Assembly: GCA_947650285.1 (NCBI GenBank)
Contig: CANTFL010000086.1
Coordinates: 1,302,001-1,366,000 of the forward strand
Direction: 5' to 3'
DNA from: Hyaloperonospora brassicae
Lineage: Eukaryota; Oomycota; Peronosporomycetes; Peronosporales; Peronosporaceae
DNA length: 64,000 bases
This document shows, piece by piece, positions 43,602-53,130 of this stretch; position 1 is the first letter of the stretch; each line of letters begins with the position of its first letter. The position numbers were made by a program, and so were the translations under genes. The notes below the pieces were generated by a model. That model did not search any database. It was not told where the DNA came from and saw only the letters and a program-made list of their open reading frames with translations.

Positions 43602-44433
43602 CTAGGGTGGATGCATCTCTAGGTTCTCCTTCACTACTTGCGTGACCCTTTTGCCAGAATGTGAAGTTCCCTTGAAGCTTTTGGATTCTGGTTCGAAGTA
43701 ATAGCTCTCTCTAAACTTTGTGTCTTCTGAGGAGCTATCTTCGCGTAGTTTATCCTTTCCGCCTGTGTAGAACATTCGAATCTTTTTGGATCCACAGAAA
43801 CTTTTTGAATTCACCGTAAAGACAAAAGTAGCTGAGTATTAGATGGTAGAATGAAAAGAGAATATATATAGGTCCGTTGTTCGCAAACTCTTTTGTTACT
43901 CCTAGCCTACTGAATTCTTCAACTGCACATTCGTTATCGCTATGTCGCGCATCACGAATCTATGCTTCGCGCATTACAAATCGTACAGTGGCGCATAAGC
44001 AATCGCACCTTCGCGCATTATTAATCGTCAAAACGGACCGTTAGGGCCCCACTCTGGTCGAGGCGCTTCTTTGGCAACATTTCTCACCTCGGTTCATACC
44101 AAATCTGCGACTTTCACTGCAAAACTCACCTTTCTTTATCGGTTCACAGCATATGCCTCGGAACTCTCTTCGTCTGGCGGACGTAGCTAGAACCATCTCA
44201 CGACCCCGAAACGCTGAATATATAATAGGGTATGCTCCATGATAGATCGAAGACTTATGACGCTCAAACTTGATCTGATCTGGTATACTCTGAAGCAGCA
44301 TGTCAACCATGGTATGATCTTCCACCGTTTGCTTTAAATTAATCAATTCCGCTTTGAGGATGAACATCTTGCGCACATGTAGATTCGCATCTCCTCCAGG
44401 TGTTAGCCTGGTATTCCAACGATCATGTTCCAC
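43602..44433 (-). pseudogene. copia C: gag remnant
   Basis: HVRKMFILKAELINLKQTVE then DHTMVDMLLQSIPDQIKFER is the copia gag (UBN2-type) pattern. A charged Ser-rich segment at 43602-43814 is probably the downstream gag part. No intact zinc knuckle is seen. Confidence 0.7.
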
Positions 44434-44775
44434 GCGACGAATTGTATATGCTCTGATTGCTTTGTCTGATTCCCTTCATACAGACTGCAAAGGTATTTCC
44501 CCATGTCCAATCGGTCTTCTTATCCCGTATGTGATGAAGAACTTCTGGAGGCACCGACGTACCGATCATTTGCAAGATTTTAATCTGTTTTGTGCGAGCT
44601 TTTCTTGCTTTTCTGCAAAAGCAGTGGCAAGTATTGTCTTGGTCAAGTCACCAATTGCAGTATCGTTGATATCGTTTTTCTTTCAGAAAGTTATCATCGC
44701 CCATTCATACGTCTGCCGATACTTGCCGTCTCAGTTCTTCGGCAAGCCTTCACTCGTGTATATTATCAGTGTAAT

Positions 44776-44788
44776 GCTCATAACCCTG
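44776..44788 (-). promoter_or_regulatory. candidate half-tRNA primer binding site of copia C
   Basis: On the sense strand CAGGGTTATGAGC is found six nt inside the 5' LTR. This is the complement of the anticodon arm of initiator tRNA-Met (GCTCATAACCCTG). Copia-type elements are known to prime from a tRNA-iMet fragment cut in the anticodon loop. Confidence 0.55.
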
Positions 44789-44794
44789 TGGGAA

Positions 44795-45022
44795 TGTGTG
44801 TTAGCTCACAAACTTGCGTACTTACAGGCAAAATGAAGACTTAAGATATTGGTGGAGGTACCGACTGGCATTCTTTCCTATCCTAACGATGCTCTTCTAT
44901 TCCATGTAACATCCTTACGAGTCCTAACGGTGTTCTCCGTTCCCACATAACAACCTGTCCTTGCAGCATACAACGAATTGATATGTCCATATCGCACTTC
45001 GATATCACTTTCATTTCAAACA
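44795..45022 (-). repeat. 5' LTR of copia C
   Basis: Pairs with 39550-39776. Starts TGTGTGTTAGCTCACA on the + strand. The end is uncertain by two bases (…TTCAAACA(CA)). Confidence 0.82.
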
Positions 45023-45604
45023 CAATCATGTGCATGCGCTCTGATTTTCATTTGCTCGCCTGATCACGTGCTATGCTCTCATGACGCGCGAATCCGTCGT
45101 TTTGCAAAAGAGGTCAACATTTCGGTATTCTTCACCTCTATCGGTCCCCAACGAGAGAATCTTGCACCCGAAACGTTGCTCGAAAACCTAAAAAAGTTCG
45201 AATTTCAGGCCGCTTGATCCTTGCTCTTTTCCAGGAACACCCGGCAGGTATTGCATTTGTGGTCGACCAATAATAACAAGTTGCGATTTTTAATACAATC
45301 GTTGGGCATCAAATGCCCCTTGAGATCGGAAAAATCATGCCTCCGACCCGTACGATCGGCGAGTTGTCTTTGCTGTCTTCTGGCTCTTGATGATTTTTGT
45401 CTTCTTGCTCTGCAAACCCGTGACACATTTGAGCTAGAGGCGATCGTTGATCTAGATTCCGAACTCGAGGCTGCGCGCGATGCGTTCTATCGTGTCGTAA
45501 GACAGGTGTCCAAAACGCTGGTGAAAGTGAACCGACGATTCCACTTGCACGTTTCTCGACCTTTAGATCGCATCATCGGCCTCGAGCGCCCCCGTGATCA
45601 CGTC
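45023..45604 (-). pseudogene. copia D: integrase N-terminal fragment
   Basis: LLLLVDHKCNTCRVFLEKSK (45330-45240) followed, in another frame, by KFEFFRF…SFAKRRIRAS. This is the copia integrase core start as found in oomycete copia elements. It ends at copia C on one side and at the hAT on the other. Confidence 0.7.
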
Positions 45605-45612
45605 GACAGATA
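45605..45612. repeat. 8-bp target duplication of the hAT element, left copy
   Basis: GACAGATA, compared with GACAGATC at 48378-48385 (7 of 8). Eight-bp duplications are the hAT hallmark. Confidence 0.85.
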
Positions 45613-48377
45613 TAGGGCTCCTCCTTAGGGTTCGGCTTTTTGGGGGGTTGAGGGAACCCCTCAGACCCCCCTCCAAAGGGATGCCCCCCCGGTTATCAAG
45701 GGTTTTTTCGGGGTGCATATGCACCACGTTCTCTGAATTCCTTTTGCAACTGTCCAATAGTAATGTAACGAACATCATTTGAATCGATTGTGCGAGTTTT
45801 ACTAGTGTTACTGTCGCCCCGTGACGAAGCAAAGCGCTAGTAAATACGAACAAACACTGGCTTAAAACGACCAAACCCTCTCTTTGCTCACATTTTCCCT
45901 CTTTGCCTCCACCTGTTGCCATTCACCATATCTAAAGCCAGTGCCGACGCGCCCAACGATACCCTTGCGCTTCTCACCAATCAAAGTAATAAACGTAGCT
46001 GGGTTTGGTCATATTTTGAGGCTGATGCCAAAGCCAATAAAGCCCTTTGCCAAGTCCTCACAAACCTAATGACGGGCTGTGCATGCGGTCTCTCCCTTTA
46101 CCTTGACAAGTCCGGCAGCACCAAGCACGTGAACGAGCACCTGACGAAGGTCAACAATCTCAGCTATCCGAAGAAGAAGGACGAGAAAAATGCATCTATT
46201 CAGAAGTATTTATAACAGGAAATTCACAAGAGGGTGAGCTTGTGAAACACATGTATCCTGCATTTGCAAAAAAAAACTGAATCAATCGATACTGTAGAAT
46301 GTGCTGAACGGACAGGACCTCAAAACTCACATCAAATACTTTATTGCCGACGTCTACCTACCGTTCATTTTCATCGAACAAGGCTCTTTTATCAATCTTT
46401 TAGGCGCCTGTAACGAGAATATACCCCAGATGATGGTCAAGGCCGACGCCATCCAGAATTATCTTTGATGAATGTATGCTCAGCACCGCGAATTCGTCAA
46501 GATCAGTCGTTCCAAGGTCAAATGAATCACTTTTACTTCCGATGCTTGGTATTCACCCAACGTGGAATCCTTGATGGCGCTCACTGCTCATTGGATTGAA
46601 ATCGATTAGAAAATGCAAGAACTGTTGCTGGGGGTTCCTGCTGTGATGTATAAGTGCATTTTTCTAATTGCATGGGTATTGTAGGGTTTGACAGCCAGAT
46701 CTTCTTCTTCTTACCTCTAACAAATATGTTTTGCAGGTGTGCATTCTGCTCAAAATTTGGAAGAACTGCATTACAAGGTTCTGTACGACTATGGCATCGT
46801 TGGATCCCTCTCTGTCATTAATGGCAACAATGCCAGCAAAAACTTCGCTATGGATCGAGCTCTTTCCCGCACGGAGCATGTGGAGCTCAACTATAAGGAA
46901 CAGCTGCTTGGTTGCATGGCTCACGTGATCCATTTAAATGCAATGGATGGAATCACGGGCCTTGAAGGGAAAGAAAACCTCAACAATGAAGAGGAGGACT
47001 TCGCCGTCACATGTGTCATGTCGGTGCACGACATCACCACCCAACCTGATTGTTTCGATGCTAACTTGGCTACGGTCCTAAACCGTGTAAACGGCATGTA
47101 AGTATATGTACGATCTTCTGATCAATGTCTCCATCGTTTTGCCCAAGCTGTGGAGGATCATCAACAAGGTTCTCATGTGAATTGCTTGATTCTCGATGTC
47201 AAAACGCGGTGGAAAATCGACTTACCAGATGTTCTCGCGCTTTTTGCACTTACGGTATGTACTTGTAAATTATTTCTTTGACTCATTGCTAAAACTGTTT
47301 TTCTTTTCGGTTCGACATCCCGACCGTGACTGGAGTCTGCCTCAACGATGTTGATTATCAGAAATTTGCCCTTTCAAAAGAGGAATGGGAAAAGCTTGGT
47401 CAGCTCATGAAGTTTATTCAACCTGTGAACACGGCCACGGAAAGGCTTGCGGATTCACGTTTCCCCCACGCTTAAGAAAGCTCCCCTGATTATTTTCTCC
47501 CTCATTATTTATTTATAAAAGGTGCGAAGCTATGATTTTGAAGTAGAGAATCCGAAATATCAATATCCATGTTCAAACATATTTGAATCTTGCAAGTTGA
47601 ACAGACCTCAAATCGAAGCAGCTTCTACAGCCAGCTAGAGACATTATTCAAAGGCTTGAAAAGCATATCATGGCGTCACTCAAGAAGCCTGTTTGTCTGC
47701 ACGCCGTCATTTTCGATCCCCGCATCAAAAAAATTTCTTCAGCAAGCATGCAGGATATTTTGCTCAGTATGAAATCCATACTCGCATTATTGGTGAGAGC
47801 TTTGCTGTTGCTGCAAGCCGCTATAGCACCCATGCAGCCGTTCCCATGGCCACTGAAGAAGCAGGTGAAGAGGGCGACGATTTTATAAATTTCATGCATT
47901 CAAAGCGGCAGAAGATTACCAACGTGGACGAGGAAATTGTGAAGTATATGGGGGAAGATCTGGCCGATAGGGATGTGATTCCTTTGGTATATTGGCACCG
48001 TCGACGGGTGGATTTTCCTAGTTTGGGCAAGAGGGCGAGGGACCTTCTGGAAATTCATACTACCAGTATCCCTATCGAGCGTGCTTTCTCGATGGGTAAT
48101 TTGATATGCAGAGATGAAATGGCATCTCTGAACGGGAGAACTATTGAGATGCTGATGTGTATGCAGGACTGGTGAAAGAAGTTGTCGAGGGTTGTTATGT
48201 AAAGAGGGCATAAGATCTGTTGATAATATATGCAATATACACCGATATGTATCTACAATTATATATGTAACTCCCCAGGGACCCCCGGGGGGGTCGACGT
48301 ACCCCCCCGAAACCCCACCCAACCGGTCACACTCAAGGAATAAACCCCTGGGGGTTCCGGTACGGGTAAAAGCCCTA
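45613..48377 (+). mobile_element. hAT DNA transposon, nested in copia D
   Basis: 2,765 bp with short inverted ends TAGGGCT…AGCCCTA and an 8-bp target duplication with one mismatch. Both subterminal regions carry G/C runs (ggggggttgaggg, cccccctcc on the left; cccccgggggggtcg on the right). Inside is a decayed transposase. It separates copia D protease from integrase. Confidence 0.88.
45916..48175 (+). pseudogene. hAT transposase, degenerate
   Basis: Three stretches in different frames: a BED zinc finger (SWVWSYFEADA … C … GSTKHVNEHLTKVN, 45990-46160); the catalytic region with YGIVGSLSVINGNNASKNFA and CMAHVIHLNAM (46785-46945); and the C-terminal dimerisation region (IPIERAFSMGNLICRDEMAS … TIEMLMCMQDW, 48065-48175). 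Possible introns (gtatgt… near 47255) and true frameshifts are both present, and no continuous frame exists. The expected acidic triad cannot be completed. Confidence 0.82.
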
Positions 48378-48656
48378 GACAGATCTTTTCTCGCTTCGCG
48401 CAGACGTCATGACGACAAAAAGCACATAGTTCTTCGTCGTTACTGGTCGTGACGAAACTGCAACATCGCTATTGCTCGCGAGAAATCGCGTGCCGTCGTC
48501 GTAGAAAATCTCAAAGCCTTTCTGCTCCAGCTTTTCAAACGACATTTGCTGAAAGAGAGCTGCGGCTCCAGGTAGACTTCGGTGAGCGTCTCCTTCGTCT
48601 CCACGCCTGCGGCGAGCACACGCTGCCAACCTGGATGAGCTCGAGCGCGTCGCCAT
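48378..48656 (-). pseudogene. copia D: protease-region fragment
   Basis: FEKLEQKGFEIFYDDGTRFL (near 48520) followed by ASNSDVAVSSR matches the segment before the integrase zinc region in copia polyproteins. It is cut by the hAT at 48377. Confidence 0.55.
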
Positions 48657-48853
48657 TTGTCGTCGCGATCTCGCGACGGCAGCGCTTTGCGTCGAGCAGC
48701 AGCTCCGCGTCGTTCACCAGTTGTCTGCTTGATCCGCTGTAGAGGTCCATGCGTATGTGTTTTCGTCCTCGCCATCGCCGAGCGCGTTGAACTACTCTTT
48801 TGGCTTATATTTGCGGCCAGAACGGAGCTTATGCGCCCGCGTCTTGCGCTCCG

Positions 48854-50137
48854 TCAGAGCCAGCAAGATTCCGCTTTATAAGCCTCCTTCATCATTTGAG
48901 CGTGCTGCAATATTGCTAACGCAACCGCCGCTAATGATCGTCTATCGACACTGCGCTCTGATGTGGCCAGTCCTATCGCACCCGTAGCAAACACGTGATT
49001 TCTTCTGCGATTCCAGCTAGTTGACTTGCGCTGCAACCACTTCCTGTCCAATCGACGTTCCGGTAGAATCGAGGGAATGCGCAAAGTGCACCAGCTCCTC
49101 GGCTTGACGTAGGTGATAAGTGCGGTTCGGATCGTACTTTGCCTTTAGCACGCGACCGAGCTCTGCTGACGCAAAATTCACAATTTTGTCCTGCACGAAC
49201 GTGTCGGCGCCACCTCGCGAGTCGCTAACCGTCACGTGGTACAAAAATGCTCGGGCCATGTGCGCTTTGCGTCCTTCCGTTGCGCGAAGATCTTCGTTAA
49301 TTACGATGCATTGATCGACGTCTTAAACATCACCATCATCCGGTCCATCACGTAGTCAAGCATGGGCTGCTCGAGCCACCACGTGTCGACTGTCTTGTGG
49401 TAATACCGCTTGGCCGTACCACTTAGACAGTGGCCGAGCAGGTCCACCTTGACGTCTTTCGTACAGAGGAGGACGTGCGCCGCTTTGCCATGTTGACTTG
49501 ACCCAGGAACATGAGGCTTAATCAAGAACCCTAAGTCAAGACCGCGGCGCAGCTCGGTACCGGCGAACTTGCCTTCTGTAATCTTCCGCTAGCACGCGTC
49601 TAGTGTCCTGCCATGCATCTGACGATGCGTGTACCGCGGCGTCTGCACTGCTGCTTGAGCAGCTCCAAGCACGCATTCTTCGTATTCTTATGCTGTTGCT
49701 GGTTCCGCGACTGGCGAGCGTGCACGCACCTGATGTGGCTGTGGAGGCAGTGCGGGGAAGCGAGGCTCGAGTAAATCGAACGGTGAGTACTTCCGACTCG
49801 GTGCTGGATCGATTGCCAGTGTAGCCCTGGCTAGCGGCTTTATTTAATGGCTTGAGATCGTTCGTGCGCATCGTGCATGTTCTCAGATTCGCGCTGAGCG
49901 CTGACGAGAAAAGCCAGCGCTCGATCGCGCCTAGCATCCGCTCGTACTCGTCGATGCGGTCTGTCTCGTATTTTTGCGCTCCATGCGCGACGATATCGCG
50001 TCAAGCATCGTGAGGATCTTGTCTTCCCTCGCCAGGCCAATTTCGTGGGATGACGATTTATCAACGACGGCGGGCGCGCTTGTCGGGTTAGGCGCCGCGA
50101 GACGGCGCGACGGTCTTGGAGTCGTTGTATACAGCAA
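48854..50137 (-). pseudogene. copia D: gag remnant
   Basis: VDLLGHCLSGTAKRYYHKTV and LDYVMDRMMVMFKTSINAS (49470-49310), then FLYHVTVSDSRGGADTFVQD and LRQAEELVHFAHSLDSTGTS (49250-49060). This is the gag type typical of oomycete copia elements. The N-terminal part (50137-49840) is in two other frames. Confidence 0.75.
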
Positions 50138-50177
50138 TTAGGCTCATAAACGTTTCGAATGGATTGCGATTGAGCGT

Positions 50178-50406
50178 CGTAAGGTTGAATGGATTATGTA
50201 TTGATACTGCTCTTACGTTGCTGCTGATGCACTAGCTATCTGATATCTCCATCTATCACTCACTTTTCAGCTATGATTCTAGCCACTCAAACGCATCTTT
50301 CCTATATATATCTACACAAGAATTTTGTGACTTGTGCACACGAATAGGCGCGCCTTTTTTTACCGCGCACCTAGAGGCTACATGGCCACATGCTGTTTCT
50401 AATATA
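50178..50406 (-). repeat. 5' LTR of copia D (approximate)
   Basis: Matches 37150-37372 in blocks; the right boundary is estimated from where similarity stops. Confidence 0.65.
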
Positions 50407-51463
50407 GTCACGAGGTGAAGCCATAGGCGTTGCCACGCCGATAGTCACTCTTTTACCTACTTATATCTAGCGTCGAGAGCTCTCACCACATATCACACTG
50501 CCGCCTTGCCAAGGCAGGTGGCGATCTTCGCCGCACCTTTCGATTGCATCACATGAACAGTAGATACCGAAGTGAGTGGTCAATCTCACCGCTTCGTATC
50601 ATCTGTATTAACCAAACACGATCTCGAACCTCGTTGCCTACTCCACAGGCGAAAGGATCATAAATGCATTTAAAATGGGTGTGCTATCGCTGGAAAAAAG
50701 TATGTGACACGAGATGCTGTCAGTTGAGAAGTGGATCCCATCGTATACTGTTTGTACGGCTGATAGTCTGAAGTAAGATACCAAAGGGCCGACAACGCGA
50801 GACAATGATCCCTTGTGTGAATATAATCGCAATTTGAGGTAGCATGCATGATTGGCAGTCTTGTGGCTCATACCATCGAGATAGCTTGCTCAGATCCAAT
50901 AATCTTGGCCAGAAAGAGATCCCACAGACAAATTTGTCCATGTTGGGGTGTTTAGAGAGGGATAGTTTCAGCGAAAGCTAAGGTTTTGGAATCACAGTTG
51001 AAGGCGGTCATTATTCGCTTATGGTTGTTCGCTCTCCACATAGTTTGAAGTTTGATCGGTGAGAGGCTCCTACTCGCGGCAACATCTGAGAACCATTTAC
51101 TTGTCCTACTACCTCACGAAACCTCAAACGTAGCCCTTTTCACCTGACTTTTCTATCTACGTGTTGACCTTCAAAAGTACGAAAAGCTAGAGTTACCTAT
51201 CGGGATCACGTTGATTCTTGTATTCTTTCTGAATGTATACGCGAGCATTTGTACAACAATTTACAAAGCCACGGTATGCAAACAAAAACGTGCTTATCCT
51301 TCCAAGCAAGGCGTGTCAAGCTGTGCATAATGGCAAAGAAGTGTTTATACCATCATGATGCACAAAACACGAGCTCTTGTGAATGCTTTCCGAACAAAGC
51401 TGACATACGAATGTTTGTATGTCTCCAAAACTTAAATGATCATCTCAATCCTTTGGAAAGGCC
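50407..51463. other. spacer between copia D and B2
   Basis: No supported gene. A 74-codon + frame at 51249-51473 with several Cys/His would continue open for about 30 codons past B2 if the element were removed, but it has no recognisable domain. Confidence 0.4.
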
Positions 51464-51468
51464 CCATC
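51464..51468. repeat. target site duplication of B2 (CCATC), left copy
   Basis: Identical to 59179-59183. Confidence 0.92.
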
Positions 51469-51991
51469 TGTAAAGGAGTTTCACGTCGGCTGGTAGTTGA
51501 CGATAGGTGTGGTGCGCACAAGAGAGGGGTACCCTATAAAGTAATTTTCGAACACAGTGAGTGTATCAATTGTTGAAGACTGATGTCTGTCATCAATTGA
51601 TTACGAGATCTATAAGAGGTTATTTAGGGCAGGTTAAATACGTTGTTCTAAGGTGTTCTTTTAGGTTTAATAAAGAAATACAAATTCAGTTCCCCTTTTG
51701 ATCACTGAAAGACACGTGCCTTACGAGGCGTCTTTGATCGGTAGAAGCTAGCAATACCTGTGAAGGTAGCTGCTCCTGAGCACTCTGTGCTGTGATTCTT
51801 TTGAATCGTTTGGTCCCTTAGGAACGGGAACGTAAGCTCTCTGAGCTTATTGACTCTCTGAGTCGGGTTCTCTGAACCAAAACCTTAGAACTCTGAGCTG
51901 TTGACTCTCTGAGTCGGGTTCGTTGTACCAAAGTTGCTCGTAAGAGCGTTAAGTCTTCCTCTGACTTAAGGAGCTGTGTAGCTCCAATACA
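51469..51991 (+). repeat. 5' LTR of B2 (523 bp)
   Basis: TGTAAAGGAG…CAATACA. Hairpins cluster in the last 180 bp. Confidence 0.92.
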
Positions 51992-51993
51992 CT

Positions 51994-52002
51994 TGGTAGC
52001 AC
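51994..52002 (+). promoter_or_regulatory. primer binding site of B2
   Basis: TGGTAGCAC two nt after the LTR, as in B1 and A. Confidence 0.7.
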
Positions 52003-52050
52003 TTGTAGTTAATCTACTCCTGAGTCGGTAACGACCGATCCTCTGTGAGG

Positions 52051-53110
52051 ATGGAGCAATCCACACCTCTCTCTGAGGCCCAAAAGGCCGCGCTTGATAA
52101 GCTGACCGCGGCCGTAGGCCCAGAGTATGTGGAGTTTCTAGCTGTACAAGGTCTCGATGTGCTCAATTCACGAGTCGAGGACTTCATGCAGTACGAAACG
52201 GCCCTTTTAGGGCAGGTATAAAACCAGGTAGCGTCGGCTATGCCGACACGCTACGTGGCGATGCCACCAGAAGAGGTTAAGCCTCGTCCCCTTCGGGTGG
52301 ACGTTAAATGTTACTCCGGGAAGGAGGGGAAAACTTGACCCTCTGGATCCGTGAGATTGAGATGGCCATGGACTCTGGTCTCATCTCATTTGAGAAATAG
52401 CGGGTCTCGTTGGCTATCTCAAAGCTCCATGGAAGAGCTAGATAATGGTCTATGACGTGTGGCACGTCGGTCAACTTGGCGTTTCCCACGTGGGATTCGC
52501 TCAAGTTGGACCTATAATGAGTTTCCTCGCCGCCTAACCAGTCATATCGCGTGCGCTAACGCTTCTTGTCTACCCGTCAGGGTAAGAACGAGTTAACGGA
52601 CTATATCCAGGAGTTGAGAACTCTGATGGCTGCCATGCAGTCCGACCCTCTCCCTGAGACCGTCTACGTGACAGTCTTCATGGAAGGTCTTCGCACTGGC
52701 GTTGGCAGAACCGAGGTCTTTCGAGTCCATCCCTGGCATTTTCAGAACCGATGTCTTTCGAGTCCATCCCTCGACTTTTGAGCATCGATCAGAATGCTAA
52801 GCATAACTTTAAGTCAGCCAGACTTGGTTGGAATGGGTACAACCCAAGCTATGCAAGGGCAACCTCAGCAAATAGCTCAGCTTTTTGTAAGCCCGAACCG
52901 ATGGATCTCAGCAATGCTGATGATGAAGGTGAAGCTGAGCTTCATGTTGCCGAGCAACGACAGGAGGTGAGACGCTGTTACATGTGCGGAAGCACTAAAA
53001 ACTTGAGTCCCACTTGTCCTTTACGTAAGCAACGACCGACTCCTACGGGTCAAAACCCCAGCCTCAACCATAAACTTGGTATGGCACGGGGAAACGTCGA
53101 CACCCAGTAG
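52051..53110 (+). pseudogene. degenerate gag of B2
   Basis: ATG at 52051; in-frame TAA at 52219-52221, TGA at 52336-52338, TAG at 52398-52400 (after a frameshift), and the same internal short duplication as B1 near 52710-52775. The zinc knuckle has lost its histidine (CYMCGSTKNLSPTC, compared with CYMCGSTNHLRPTC in B1). Ends at TAG 53108-53110 inside the frameshift stem. Confidence 0.85.
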
Positions 53111-53130
53111 GCACGGGGCGTCCTACTGGG
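53089..53130 (+). promoter_or_regulatory. gag-pol -1 frameshift signal of B2
   Basis: G GGA AAC at 53089-53095 in the gag frame, 7-nt spacer, stem CCCAGTAGG/CCTACTGGG at 53103-53111 and 53122-53130. Unchanged from B1 although the reading frames it once served are broken. Confidence 0.8.

Larger units (their letters stand above)
39550..45022 (-). mobile_element. Ty1/copia element C, nested in D, defective
   Basis: LTRs of about 227 bp at 39550-39776 and 44795-45022 are clearly alike (tgtgt.ttagctcacaaa.ttgcgtacttacagg…; tggcattctttcctatcctaacgatgctc) with many mismatches. Minus-strand order from the right: gag (44433-43602), integrase (42774-42484), RT (41581-40539), RNase H (40216-39938). 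Flanking sequence on both sides is copia D integrase. I see no unambiguous target duplication. Confidence 0.85.
37150..50406 (-). mobile_element. Ty1/copia element D, host of nested insertions
   Basis: Two related LTR sequences at about 37150-37372 and 50178-50406 share long blocks (ctagctatctgatatctccatct; gtgcacacgaataggcgc). Reading on the minus strand from the right: gag (50137-48854), protease-like (48656-48378), integrase (45604-45023 then 39549-39364), RT (39364-38355), RNase H (38350-37640). The hAT at 45613-48377 and copia C at 39550-45022 interrupt it. Removing both gives the canonical copia gene order. All its frames are shifted or stopped, so it is old. Outer limits are approximate. 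Confidence 0.78.

Noticed and set aside
51249..51473. Cys/His-containing frame cut by B2
   Set aside because: Stays open for about 30 codons beyond the empty site, but too short and unlike any domain to call.
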